From assembly GCA_964400015.1 (NCBI GenBank), contig CAYNRR010000012.1, positions 1 to 38,012 of the forward strand: a stretch of 38,012 bases of DNA, written 5' to 3'. This stretch comes from UBA1234 sp964400015. GTDB lineage: Bacteria > Bacillota > Clostridia > TANB77 > UBA1234. Below the pieces are notes generated by a model that saw nothing but the letters and a program-made list of their open reading frames with translations, ran no database searches and was not told the origin of the DNA. Every line of letters begins with the position of its first letter. Within the stretch, counting starts at the first letter, position 1. The position numbers and the translations under genes are program-made. Positions 15,046 to 22,194 of the stretch are shown here, in pieces.

Positions 15046-16023
15046 CTAATTATTCGTAATATTCTTACTTGCCACTGCGTTCGCCCATTTGGTTACAAAC
15101 CACATTAAGTCTATATCATAATTTTTGTGTATTCTGTTCAACCACAATGTTGGGCTGTCCATTTCACCCTGTTTATATAAATATTCTATTGCTTCTTTCC
15201 AATTTTCATATGTTTTATATTTTTTAATATATCTATATGGATTTATTGTCGTTGGTTCTGGCAATCTAAATAATCCATTGCCTGTAACAGTATCAAATCC
15301 AACAATTTCTAAGTCCACGCAGTTATCCAGTACAAATTTATCAAGCATTTCGTTCGATAATAGCTCTCCAAAATTGTCTAAAAAGAATTGCTGAACTAAA
15401 CATAGCATTCCACCAAATAAAGGATTGCTGAACGATGTACCTTTGTGCTTTTTCTCGTCGCAGATAGCATATAAATTGTCTAAACACATATAGTCTAGTT
15501 CTTCGCCCTCGCTAGAGCTGTCTACCTTTGTGAGTACTCCGTTGTTATATCTACAAGAGCCAATTGCCTTGAATAAGTCATCTTCTGTCTTGACTAGCAT
15601 TCCATCTTTTCCATTGTTTCCTGCACCACTCACAAGATAACAGCCTTTGTCTTTTAATTCCTTAAATTTCGCTCTATAACATTCTTGTTTGTCCGACGAA
15701 GAATAAGTTGAAGACGTTAGTATATTAGGTGGATTGTCTAACAATTCGTTCATTTGTTCACTACTAAATGCCCCATTAGTAATCCCACCAGCAATAGCTT
15801 TTGCAATCTTTATCGAATCTGGAGCGACTTGTCTGATATAATCCATAACATACGTACCGTGTTTAGCTTTATCACTTTTTGTTGTGAATGGATCATCACA
15901 AATAACATCGTCGAACACGCCTTTAATCACATCTTCAATTGAACAAATTGTTATTCCTTTGCCTGTATAACCCTCTTCATGCCATCTCGTAATGCCTAAA
16001 AAATCAAACTCTTTTTCGTTCAT
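15046..16023 (-). CDS. Subtilisin-like serine peptidase (S8), phage-associated
   Basis: A 325-residue protein with a complete subtilase triad: Asp31 (CSIED), His55 (KHGTYV) and Ser197 (GTSFSNP), and the oxyanion Asn near residue 136 (SGAGNN). There is no signal peptide or propeptide, so it acts inside the cell or is released at lysis. The last 70 residues are an extra helical region. It lies just beyond the endolysin and late terminator, with its own ribosome binding site (AGAGGAG), in the place where phages often carry extra genes. Its 5' end is duplicated at 346-457. Possible roles are processing of phage or host proteins or lysis timing. Confidence 0.85.
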   Translation of the reverse strand: MNEKEFDFLGITRWHEEGYTGKGITICSIEDVIKGVFDDVICDDPFTTKSDKAKHGTYVMDYIRQVAPDSIKIAKAIAGGITNGAFSSEQMNELLDNPPNILTSSTYSSSDKQECYRAKFKELKDKGCYLVSGAGNNGKDGMLVKTEDDLFKAIGSCRYNNGVLTKVDSSSEGEELDYMCLDNLYAICDEKKHKGTSFSNPLFGGMLCLVQQFFLDNFGELLSNEMLDKFVLDNCVDLEIVGFDTVTGNGLFRLPEPTTINPYRYIKKYKTYENWKEAIEYLYKQGEMDSPTLWLNRIHKNYDIDLMWFVTKWANAVASKNITNN

Positions 16024-16096
16024 AATAAATTTTCTCCTCTAAATATAAAATTTGTATAAAAAAATAACACTCTCTAGAAAAGTGTTATAGTTTTAA
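16012..16096. repeat. 80-bp direct repeat, copy 2
   Basis: Matches 376-457. It covers the first codons and ribosome binding site of the subtilase gene and the terminator hairpin upstream of it. Confidence 0.9.
16055..16086 (-). terminator. Terminator just upstream of the subtilase start
   Basis: On the minus strand AACACT (16086-16081) pairs with AGTGTT (16071-16066), followed by ATTTTTTT. Placed before the ribosome binding site, it would stop late transcription from entering the subtilase gene, or act as an attenuator. Confidence 0.7.
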
Positions 16097-16212
16097 GTTG
16101 ATTTTTATTTAATTTTATGTTAATATAATGTTACAGAATTGTAATAAAAGCATGATAATTTTGTTACATTCATTGACAAATGATAATAATATGATATAAG
16201 TAATCATATAAT

Positions 16213-16241
16213 AAAAAGAAGCAAGGCGTGAGCCTTACTTC
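16213..16241 (-). terminator. Late-operon terminator
   Basis: On the minus strand GAAGTAAGGC and GCCTTGCTTC pair across TCAC and are followed by TTTTTAT. The stop codon of the small membrane ORF lies in the stem. It ends the lysis module. Confidence 0.8.
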
Positions 16242-16409
16242 GTTGTGTTTTTCTTTGTTGGGGTTTCTTGAAGGGTTACCTCAACTTTTTTTATGCTCAA
16301 CTTCAATTCATATCCAAATTTCCCCAATATGTATATCGGTAACGATATTGCTAATATTGGTGCCGTTAAGCACAAAACCAGTTTCCAGCAACCGGGCTAT
16401 CCACTCCAT
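16235..16409 (-). pseudogene. Small membrane protein ORF interrupted by a +1 frameshift
   Basis: AAGGAGGTGG precedes an ATG at 16409. The frame begins MEWIARLLETG and runs out of sense. Skipping one T of the TTTT run at 16377-16374 gives a continuous product of about 57 residues: a hydrophobic segment (CLTAPILAISLPIYILGKFG) and a Lys/Thr-rich tail. The excellent ribosome binding site and clean terminator indicate a real gene, so the indel is a mutation, a sequencing error or a programmed shift. A short membrane peptide next to holin and endolysin genes could be an extra holin or a type I toxin. Confidence 0.55.
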
Positions 16410-16433
16410 ACGTCCACCTCCTTATTTTGCCAT

Positions 16434-16488
16434 GTGGCATATTTATTTAGCACCATTGACTTAGCAATGAAGCTAAGCAATATGCCAC
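16434..16488. repeat. Large nested inverted repeat upstream of the membrane ORF
   Basis: GTGGCATAT (16434-16442) pairs with ATATGCCAC (16480-16488). Inside, TTAGC pairs with GCTAA and CATT with AATG. As RNA on the minus strand it makes a long hairpin ending about 25 nt before the AAGGAGG site of the small membrane ORF, a position suited to translational control. The rest of 16489-16607 shows no gene. Confidence 0.6.
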
Positions 16489-16607
16489 TTTGCCACGCTG
16501 AAAAATCAGAGGTTTTAAAACACTGTGTTCATATTATCAAATATGATTATCATATTCAAGCATTATCTGCATAATTTGTCATATTTTCTGTATCATCATT
16601 AGTTGCA

Positions 16608-17210
16608 CTAATTCAACAGTTCTTTCACGTCATTTGCCCACTTAATATATGTCCAATTTTCATTTTCAATTAGTTCTAATTTTTTTAACGCTTGTTCTTT
16701 GTTTGTAATTCTTCCTGTTTCAACCAAGTAATCAATTGCTTTCAATTCATCGCCTTCTCTAAACATTTCTATCTCCTTTTCGCTGATGTAATTTATCCAA
16801 TCTAGCATTCCCCATTTAGTCCATCCTCGACCTACAAAATTCGTTTCTACCACTCCATAATCGTGACCTCGAGCTTCTATTACTTTGTCATTCCCAACGT
16901 ATATGCCTACGTGTCCATCCATAAATACTAATATTCCTTTTACATCTGGCATTGTATTTATTAGCCCTTGTTGGCTACACTGTCGTAACATTCCAACTAC
17001 ATTTTTATCTTGTGTAATATCATATTTGGGTGCAGATGTAGGCGTATCGCTCCACAAATATCCTTTAACAAGTCCAACACAATCATGAACTCGTTTTCCA
17101 TATTGTGTCTTGAAGTCATTGTCTTTATAATATATTGGATATTGAGCTGATTTTTGCCTTAATAATCCTTCAGTTGCTATCTGCCCAAACGTTCCCCACC
17201 AATATGGCAA
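16608..17210 (-). CDS. Endolysin, NlpC/P60-type cysteine peptidase
   Basis: A cell-wall hydrolase of the NlpC/P60 fold: catalytic Cys44 in HDCVGLVKGYLW, His100 in DGHVGIYVG and a third polar position near EARGHDYG. The last 50 residues (helical, ...KALKKLELIENENWTYIKWAND) may be a small wall-targeting or capping region. The open frame only has a TTG start at 17210, yet in-frame coding continues upstream (KQIYGLVEYCKAQLGL). An ATG at 17259 lies one base out of frame: losing one A from ATGAAAAC would give MKQIYGLV... . The true start is therefore probably 17259 with a 1-nt indel. It follows two holin-like genes. Confidence 0.85.
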   Translation of the reverse strand: MPYWWGTFGQIATEGLLRQKSAQYPIYYKDNDFKTQYGKRVHDCVGLVKGYLWSDTPTSAPKYDITQDKNVVGMLRQCSQQGLINTMPDVKGILVFMDGHVGIYVGNDKVIEARGHDYGVVETNFVGRGWTKWGMLDWINYISEKEIEMFREGDELKAIDYLVETGRITNKEQALKKLELIENENWTYIKWANDVKELLN

Positions 17211-17236
17211 CCCTAATTGAGCTTTGCAATATTCAA

Positions 17237-17446
17237 CTAATCCGTAAATTTGTTTTCATTCTTATCACTATCCTTCTTTGTAGATTGTGTACCAAAATAA
17301 AAAGCTATGATTGTTGTATATGTCATCATAACTTGTTCTCCAGATATTATTTGTTTTAATGCTAAAGTAAACACTAGCCCTGTAAAGACTAGTGTTACTA
17401 TACTTTTTACATCTATTAGTTTTGTTATTTTAGTTAATATATTCAT
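17237..17446 (-). CDS. Small phage membrane protein, holin-like
   Basis: A 69-residue protein with two hydrophobic helices (about 17-32 SIVTLVFTGLVFTLAL and 40-52 MMTYTTIIAFYFG) and a charged tail (KKDSDKNENK). Size, topology and place directly before the endolysin fit a holin. The stop overlaps the probable endolysin start at 17259. The next gene upstream ends 1 bp before it. Confidence 0.7.
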   Translation of the reverse strand: MNILTKITKLIDVKSIVTLVFTGLVFTLALKQIISGEQVMMTYTTIIAFYFGTQSTKKDSDKNENKFTD

Positions 17447-17447
17447 A

Positions 17448-17792
17448 TTATTTCTCCTTTCCTGTCATGTATAATTCCCACTGCTCGTGTATGTATGAAT
17501 TGCCCTTTAGATCTTCTGAATAATGCTTGTACACGTCATGTGCACGTGCTTTTTGGTATTCTGTTTTGTGAATACCATTTCTAACATCTGCAAGAAATTC
17601 AGTTAAATAATTCATACATTGGTTTTTATCCATCGCATAAATTTTTTGTTCTATTGCATCCAATCTGTCAAACACAGGTTTTAGAAGCCACAAACTCAAT
17701 TTCCCTCTTGACCATTTTTCAATTGTGATTATAGCTCCAACTAAAATCGATAAAGCTCCAATTAGTTCTGCAACATTAGTTAATAGATTCAT
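17448..17792 (-). CDS. Holin-associated phage membrane protein
   Basis: A 114-residue protein with one N-terminal membrane helix (about 8-24, VAELIGALSILVGAIIT), then a soluble helical part (FDRLDAIEQKIYAMDKNQCMNYL...). Proteins of this shape sit in the lysis cassettes of many Firmicute phages, as holin or holin partner. It overlaps the gene upstream by 17 bp and is followed immediately by the smaller holin-like gene. Confidence 0.65.
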   Translation of the reverse strand: MNLLTNVAELIGALSILVGAIITIEKWSRGKLSLWLLKPVFDRLDAIEQKIYAMDKNQCMNYLTEFLADVRNGIHKTEYQKARAHDVYKHYSEDLKGNSYIHEQWELYMTGKEK

Positions 17793-18045
17793 CAGCTTCC
17801 ACCTCCGACGATTCTAATGATGTTTCTTCTTCAGAAGCACCTTCAATTATTTTTTCTTCGCCTACAGAAACTTTTTCATCTGTTTCTATACTATATGCAT
17901 TTTGAATTTCTTTTAAATCCGCTTCTAATAGTACATCTTTTTCATACCACCCAGCAGCATATTGGTATACTCTATATAATTCTATTTTTTTACCAATCAT
18001 ATCTCTAATTCCTTGCATAATAAATTTTCTTAAAAATTCATTCAT
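17776..18045 (-). CDS. Small phage protein between tail tip and lysis genes
   Basis: An 89-residue protein. The first half (MNEFLRKFIMQGIRDMIGKK, then YQYAAGWYEKDVLLEADLKEI) resembles small proteins found after the receptor-binding genes in Firmicute prophages, in the place of XkdX. The second half is a run of Glu and Ser. It starts at the last base of the preceding gene's stop, so it is translationally coupled. No function is assigned. Confidence 0.6.
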   Translation of the reverse strand: MNEFLRKFIMQGIRDMIGKKIELYRVYQYAAGWYEKDVLLEADLKEIQNAYSIETDEKVSVGEEKIIEGASEEETSLESSEVEADESIN

Positions 18046-18986
18046 TATATACTACCTCCTAACGCTACTATCGCATTTGTTAATTCTACATCTCTATAAA
18101 TATTTTCGTGTTCAAATTCCGTACCATTATATACAAGCCTATATCTTTGACCAGCAACTAAGTCTGTTGGTATTGGTACTGCTTGCTCATTACTAGTCTT
18201 AATCTTATATATTGCATTTGGACACATCTTATAATCACTTTGCGTTTCGACATGAATTATTTGACCTCTAGTAAGTTCTTCATTCAAATTTTCCTCTGTT
18301 TCTTCATTATAATTGATTTCGTCTATTTCCATTCCTTTTATGTACAGACCATTTCTGATATTTGCTGTATATCCACTCACACTCGTAAATTCAAACTTAA
18401 CATATTGATATGCTTTAGTGTTTAATATTTGGGTATTATCATCGAATGATTGAGTACAAATAGGTAATATTTCCTCAAATTCATCACTTGAACTTAATTT
18501 AGCTAATACTCTTATTCTAATTCTAAGATTACTATCGCTACCATTTGCAGATGCTGACCAGCCACCAACTTCTGTTATTCTCACAGGTTTTGGCAATACT
18601 ATAGTAGTATTGTAATATCCATTATTATCAGCATTTACCCTAATATATTTTGAACGATCACCACCAAACATTTCATAAGCAGATGATGGTGCGTTTGCAA
18701 CTGTTGCATAATAATCCCAGCTCACGGCATGATCTTGTTTGTTATCTACTGATAATGCTGGTGTTATATATTCATTTTCTGTTAAACCTTTTAGCATATG
18801 ATATTTTGAATTAAAAATTAAATGTTCATGAATACTATCAAACAATTTCTTATTTATTTCAGTGCCAACTTGTACTAACGCTGAAATTTGTTCTATTGTT
18901 AAATCATCTAGTACAATATTTCCGTCTTTATTACGAATCCTATATTTTGCTTCGCCATCTATAATTTCATCTTTAACTTCTATCAT
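18045..18986 (-). CDS. Tail fibre/baseplate-like protein
   Basis: A 313-residue protein. A short N-terminal region is followed by a beta-rich central domain (about 85-215) with aromatic and Gly-rich strands resembling a carbohydrate-binding jelly roll, and a C-terminal strand-rich part. There is no enzyme motif. Its position after the baseplate genes and before the lysis module suits a receptor-binding or tip protein. Overlaps the previous gene by 4 bp (ATGA). Confidence 0.6.
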   Translation of the reverse strand: MIEVKDEIIDGEAKYRIRNKDGNIVLDDLTIEQISALVQVGTEINKKLFDSIHEHLIFNSKYHMLKGLTENEYITPALSVDNKQDHAVSWDYYATVANAPSSAYEMFGGDRSKYIRVNADNNGYYNTTIVLPKPVRITEVGGWSASANGSDSNLRIRIRVLAKLSSSDEFEEILPICTQSFDDNTQILNTKAYQYVKFEFTSVSGYTANIRNGLYIKGMEIDEINYNEETEENLNEELTRGQIIHVETQSDYKMCPNAIYKIKTSNEQAVPIPTDLVAGQRYRLVYNGTEFEHENIYRDVELTNAIVALGGSI

Positions 18987-19753
18987 TTAATCACCTCTGG
19001 AAAAGTTAATATATTTTCAATATTTTCGCACACAATTTTTTGCTGAGTTTCAGATATATCTCCCCAAATTTGAGTTATATCTAAAAGTGCTACCCATTCA
19101 ACATCAAACCCTGCACCAACAATACCTATATCTGGAGTATTGATACAAAATCGTATACTATAATAATTAGTTTTGGGTGAAATAATAAAATAATCCAAAT
19201 TAAAATTTTCTGTGTCACTGTGTGAAGAAAAATTATTGCTATAAATTTTACTAACAGAAGTAGAACCACTTGTAGCAGTACCTTTTATCCAAATAGATGC
19301 TCTCAAGTTTTCAAAATCACTAATATTACGCCATTTTATGAAACAAGCATACTTATGTCCTTCTTTCAATTCTATTTCTGTATCTTTAGCTTCAATATTA
19401 TAAACATATCCACTACTACCTGTGTCAGTCATTTCATATTTAATATACCCATCGTATTTAGTTATTTTAGCTTGTGTATTAGTTTTATAATATGTTGCTA
19501 TGTCTGTATATTTCCCATCAGGCAACATATTTTCTACTTTTGAGATTGGAATAGGCAAAGCTTTCGCAAATTCATCGTAATATTTAATTGCATCTGACAA
19601 AGTATTAAGACCTGTTTTTTCTAATATTCCTTTTTTTAATTCGCCATATTTTTCGTCTAATATCTGCATGTTGTTATTTATTTTTACTAATAAAGCATCT
19701 CTTAGCCCATCGTCTAACATAATTTCCTCTAAATTCAAATTAGTTGTACTCAT
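18983..19753 (-). CDS. Tail fibre/tip protein
   Basis: The start is placed at the ATG at 19753 (MSTTNLNLEE) rather than the GTG at 19762, which gives 256 residues. The N-terminal 70 residues are helical (NNNMQILDEKYGELKKGILEK), which suits a trimerising stalk. The rest is beta-rich with the look of a lectin-like domain. It overlaps both neighbours slightly. Probable receptor-binding component of the tail tip; no family is firmly recognised. Confidence 0.6.
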   Translation of the reverse strand: MSTTNLNLEEIMLDDGLRDALLVKINNNMQILDEKYGELKKGILEKTGLNTLSDAIKYYDEFAKALPIPISKVENMLPDGKYTDIATYYKTNTQAKITKYDGYIKYEMTDTGSSGYVYNIEAKDTEIELKEGHKYACFIKWRNISDFENLRASIWIKGTATSGSTSVSKIYSNNFSSHSDTENFNLDYFIISPKTNYYSIRFCINTPDIGIVGAGFDVEWVALLDITQIWGDISETQQKIVCENIENILTFPEVIK

Positions 19754-19754
19754 A

Positions 19755-20384
19755 TTATGCACCTACCAATCTATCTAAAATTTGCATACTTTCATTTATT
19801 GACATGATACTTGCATATATATCATCTCTTTTATCTATTTGTGGAAAGCCTAAGTTTTCTGTCTCTTTTGTAATCACTTTATTACTGTTTGTCGCAATCA
19901 TCCTAATAGTATCTGTATCAGCATATTGTGATAATCTATACGATTGTGAAATCCACGTTTTAAGCTTTCTAAATCTTTGTTGCCATATTCTATTTTGACC
20001 ACAATTTGTTACTCCAGAATAAACAAAATGGTTTTCCATATTTGTTAAAATCGTGTCTATTTCAAATAATATTTTTTCGATATCATTGGCTTTCTCGATT
20101 GTCATATAATCTAAATTTTCTGGAATTTGAGTAAAAGAAAAATAGGCTTGTTTAAGCCTATTTACATTTTGTCTTATTCGTTCCATCTCAGACTCGCCCG
20201 GGAAATCGATCATTTGCCAATTCTTTTTTACATGTATATTAACCGGATACGAATATAACTTTAAAAAATTTGCTAAATATTCGCACCATTCTTCTACTCT
20301 ATTTAAATCTGACATATTGTAATGTGATTTTAATGTTTTGTTTATTAGATCATCATTACTTCTATCGTAAATTAAATTTTCCAT
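19755..20384 (-). CDS. Phage tail/baseplate protein
   Basis: A 209-residue, mainly helical protein with conserved-looking aromatic motifs (NWQMIDFPGESEMERIRQN; HFVYSGVTNCGQNRIWQQRFR). Such proteins lie between the tail-associated (hub) gene and the fibre genes in Firmicute siphophages. It starts 2 bp after the hub gene stop. The exact structural role is unknown. Confidence 0.6.
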   Translation of the reverse strand: MENLIYDRSNDDLINKTLKSHYNMSDLNRVEEWCEYLANFLKLYSYPVNIHVKKNWQMIDFPGESEMERIRQNVNRLKQAYFSFTQIPENLDYMTIEKANDIEKILFEIDTILTNMENHFVYSGVTNCGQNRIWQQRFRKLKTWISQSYRLSQYADTDTIRMIATNSNKVITKETENLGFPQIDKRDDIYASIMSINESMQILDRLVGA

Positions 20385-20386
20385 TG

Positions 20387-21811
20387 TTAATCCTCCAAAT
20401 CTTTTAATTCTGCTTGTGCTACAAGTTTCATAGAATTAAATCCAAATTTCATTTGAGTTATTTGACCTCTTTTTGTTCCTAAATATTCAGTAGCATATTC
20501 AATTACATCTCCAACTTTCTCTCCGTTTTTAACTATAAATTTCAAGTTCGTTTTTTGATTTTTATTCGTTACATAATAATTATATAAATATTCTAAAACA
20601 TCATGAGCATTATTGTTGTCTATAAAAACGCCACTAAATTCAAGCACATTATCTAAAACATCTGTAGAAAGAATTGGATTTCTTTTTGAAATTTGCGTAC
20701 CATCATTTAAGTTCAATCTTATTTCTGTCACTTCATCTTCATTTTCAAAGCTACTACCTGTATATATGCCATTTTCAACTCTACTTTTTATTGTCAAGTC
20801 CTTTTTAGAAATCTTTACAGCATCACTTCGAGAAGTATCTACAATAGCACAACAAGCAAATGCTACTTGTAGCAAAGCTTCTCTTCTTGTACATGCTTCT
20901 AATGTTCCCGACAACATCTTATTTTCCAAATTTGTATCTAACTCATAAGGAATGTCACCCATTATATTTTCAACTAAATTTGCTACCGTTTTATTCTTGT
21001 ATGTACCCCCACTAAAAGGCATTTTATCTAACACGCCAATATAATCCACTGCTGATATTTCATATAACGTTTTGCTTTTTCTTTTTGACGATTCTATAAA
21101 AAAAGTACCAAGTAAAACATTGTTTCTACTTAGTATCAAAGGTTGTTTTTTTCGAAATATAAAATCAATTAAAGCTTTATTATTTAAAACAAAATCTAAT
21201 GTATTTATTTTTAATTCTTCAGATGTTAATGATATATCTTCTAATAAATTAAGACTTCTTAATTCATCCTCTTCAAAATTTCTAACAATTCCATAAGCAA
21301 TGTCTTGAATCTTCAAATAACGATAGGAATTATTTGTACTTAAGCAACTAACAATAATTTTATTAAAATTACTAACACTGTTTTCAATGAAAAAATTGCT
21401 ACTATTTAATTCATAATCTTTTTCACTCAATAAAATATTATCTTGATACCATTTTACATTTATATTCTTAGCATAATCATTTGTTAAAGTTGAAAATTTA
21501 AAAGTTAATCCCACCGAGCTTTCATAATTACTAAAAGTTAATTCAATAACTACTGGATTTTCAAAATTTCCATTTCTATCTGATATTGAACTGCTCCACA
21601 GGCCAAAATTTTCTTTATTTGGATTATCAGGGAAATTTTTAAAAGTCCCATCCAAAATCCATAAATCTTTTTCTAACGTAGCAAATTTTTTATATACTAC
21701 ACCGTTTAGCTTTAATAAATTTAAATTTGAAAATTCTTGTTTATCTGTGCAACTAACACTTAGATCATTTTTTGCTGTTAGTGAAATATCTTGATATTCA
21801 ATATTTATCAT
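20387..21811 (-). CDS. Tail-associated (baseplate hub-like) protein
   Basis: A 474-residue protein with no signal peptide or enzymatic motif visible. The C-terminal half (about 200-474) has the pattern of hub domains of siphophage tail proteins (gp27/Tal-like): LLGTFFIESSKRKSKTLYEISAVDYIGVLDKMPF, then repeated beta strands. It follows the small tail protein with a 4-bp overlap and precedes the tip genes, the usual Dit-Tal order after a tape measure. Confidence 0.65.
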   Translation of the reverse strand: MINIEYQDISLTAKNDLSVSCTDKQEFSNLNLLKLNGVVYKKFATLEKDLWILDGTFKNFPDNPNKENFGLWSSSISDRNGNFENPVVIELTFSNYESSVGLTFKFSTLTNDYAKNINVKWYQDNILLSEKDYELNSSNFFIENSVSNFNKIIVSCLSTNNSYRYLKIQDIAYGIVRNFEEDELRSLNLLEDISLTSEELKINTLDFVLNNKALIDFIFRKKQPLILSRNNVLLGTFFIESSKRKSKTLYEISAVDYIGVLDKMPFSGGTYKNKTVANLVENIMGDIPYELDTNLENKMLSGTLEACTRREALLQVAFACCAIVDTSRSDAVKISKKDLTIKSRVENGIYTGSSFENEDEVTEIRLNLNDGTQISKRNPILSTDVLDNVLEFSGVFIDNNNAHDVLEYLYNYYVTNKNQKTNLKFIVKNGEKVGDVIEYATEYLGTKRGQITQMKFGFNSMKLVAQAELKDLED

Positions 21812-22194
21812 GAAGGCCTCCTTTGTGGTGCCATCGCAATAAAATTTATTGAAAGATTAGCCCAATTATTAACATTATTTTTTATGCTTGTAAGCTCATC
21901 AGTACCATTTGTAACATATGCTTCATAAACAAGTGTTTCTTGTCCAAATGGAACTTCTATTGTATGAGAATCAACAGGAGATGATAGCAAATAATATAAT
22001 TTGTCATATTCTTCTTTTGTCATAAATCTACTATCTATGTTCATACTATAGTTATAAAATGTACCTAAAATATCTCTTTCCATTTTTGCAGTTAAGATTT
22101 GTCTTCCAGCATTCTCACCATCCAAAATTTGAAAAGAGCGCTTCGGTTTGTCCACGATCGCTTTTGTAAATTCAATTCCATCCACTTTAAACAT
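21808..22194 (-). CDS. Small tail protein, distal-tail (Dit)-like position
   Basis: A 128-residue beta-rich protein beginning MFKVDGIEFTKAIV and ending in LSINFIAMAPQRRP. Its place between the tape measure and hub genes, and overlaps of 1 and 4 bp with them, point to the distal tail ring. It is short compared with classic Dit proteins (about 230-260 residues), so it would correspond only to the N-terminal ring domain. Confidence 0.6.
   Translation of the reverse strand: MFKVDGIEFTKAIVDKPKRSFQILDGENAGRQILTAKMERDILGTFYNYSMNIDSRFMTKEEYDKLYYLLSSPVDSHTIEVPFGQETLVYEAYVTNGTDELTSIKNNVNNWANLSINFIAMAPQRRPS

Noticed and set aside
376..16096. The 80-bp repeats as attL/attR of an integrated element
   Set aside because: They carry the start of a phage gene and a terminator, not a typical att core, and no integrase lies between them. 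A duplicated phage end explains them better.
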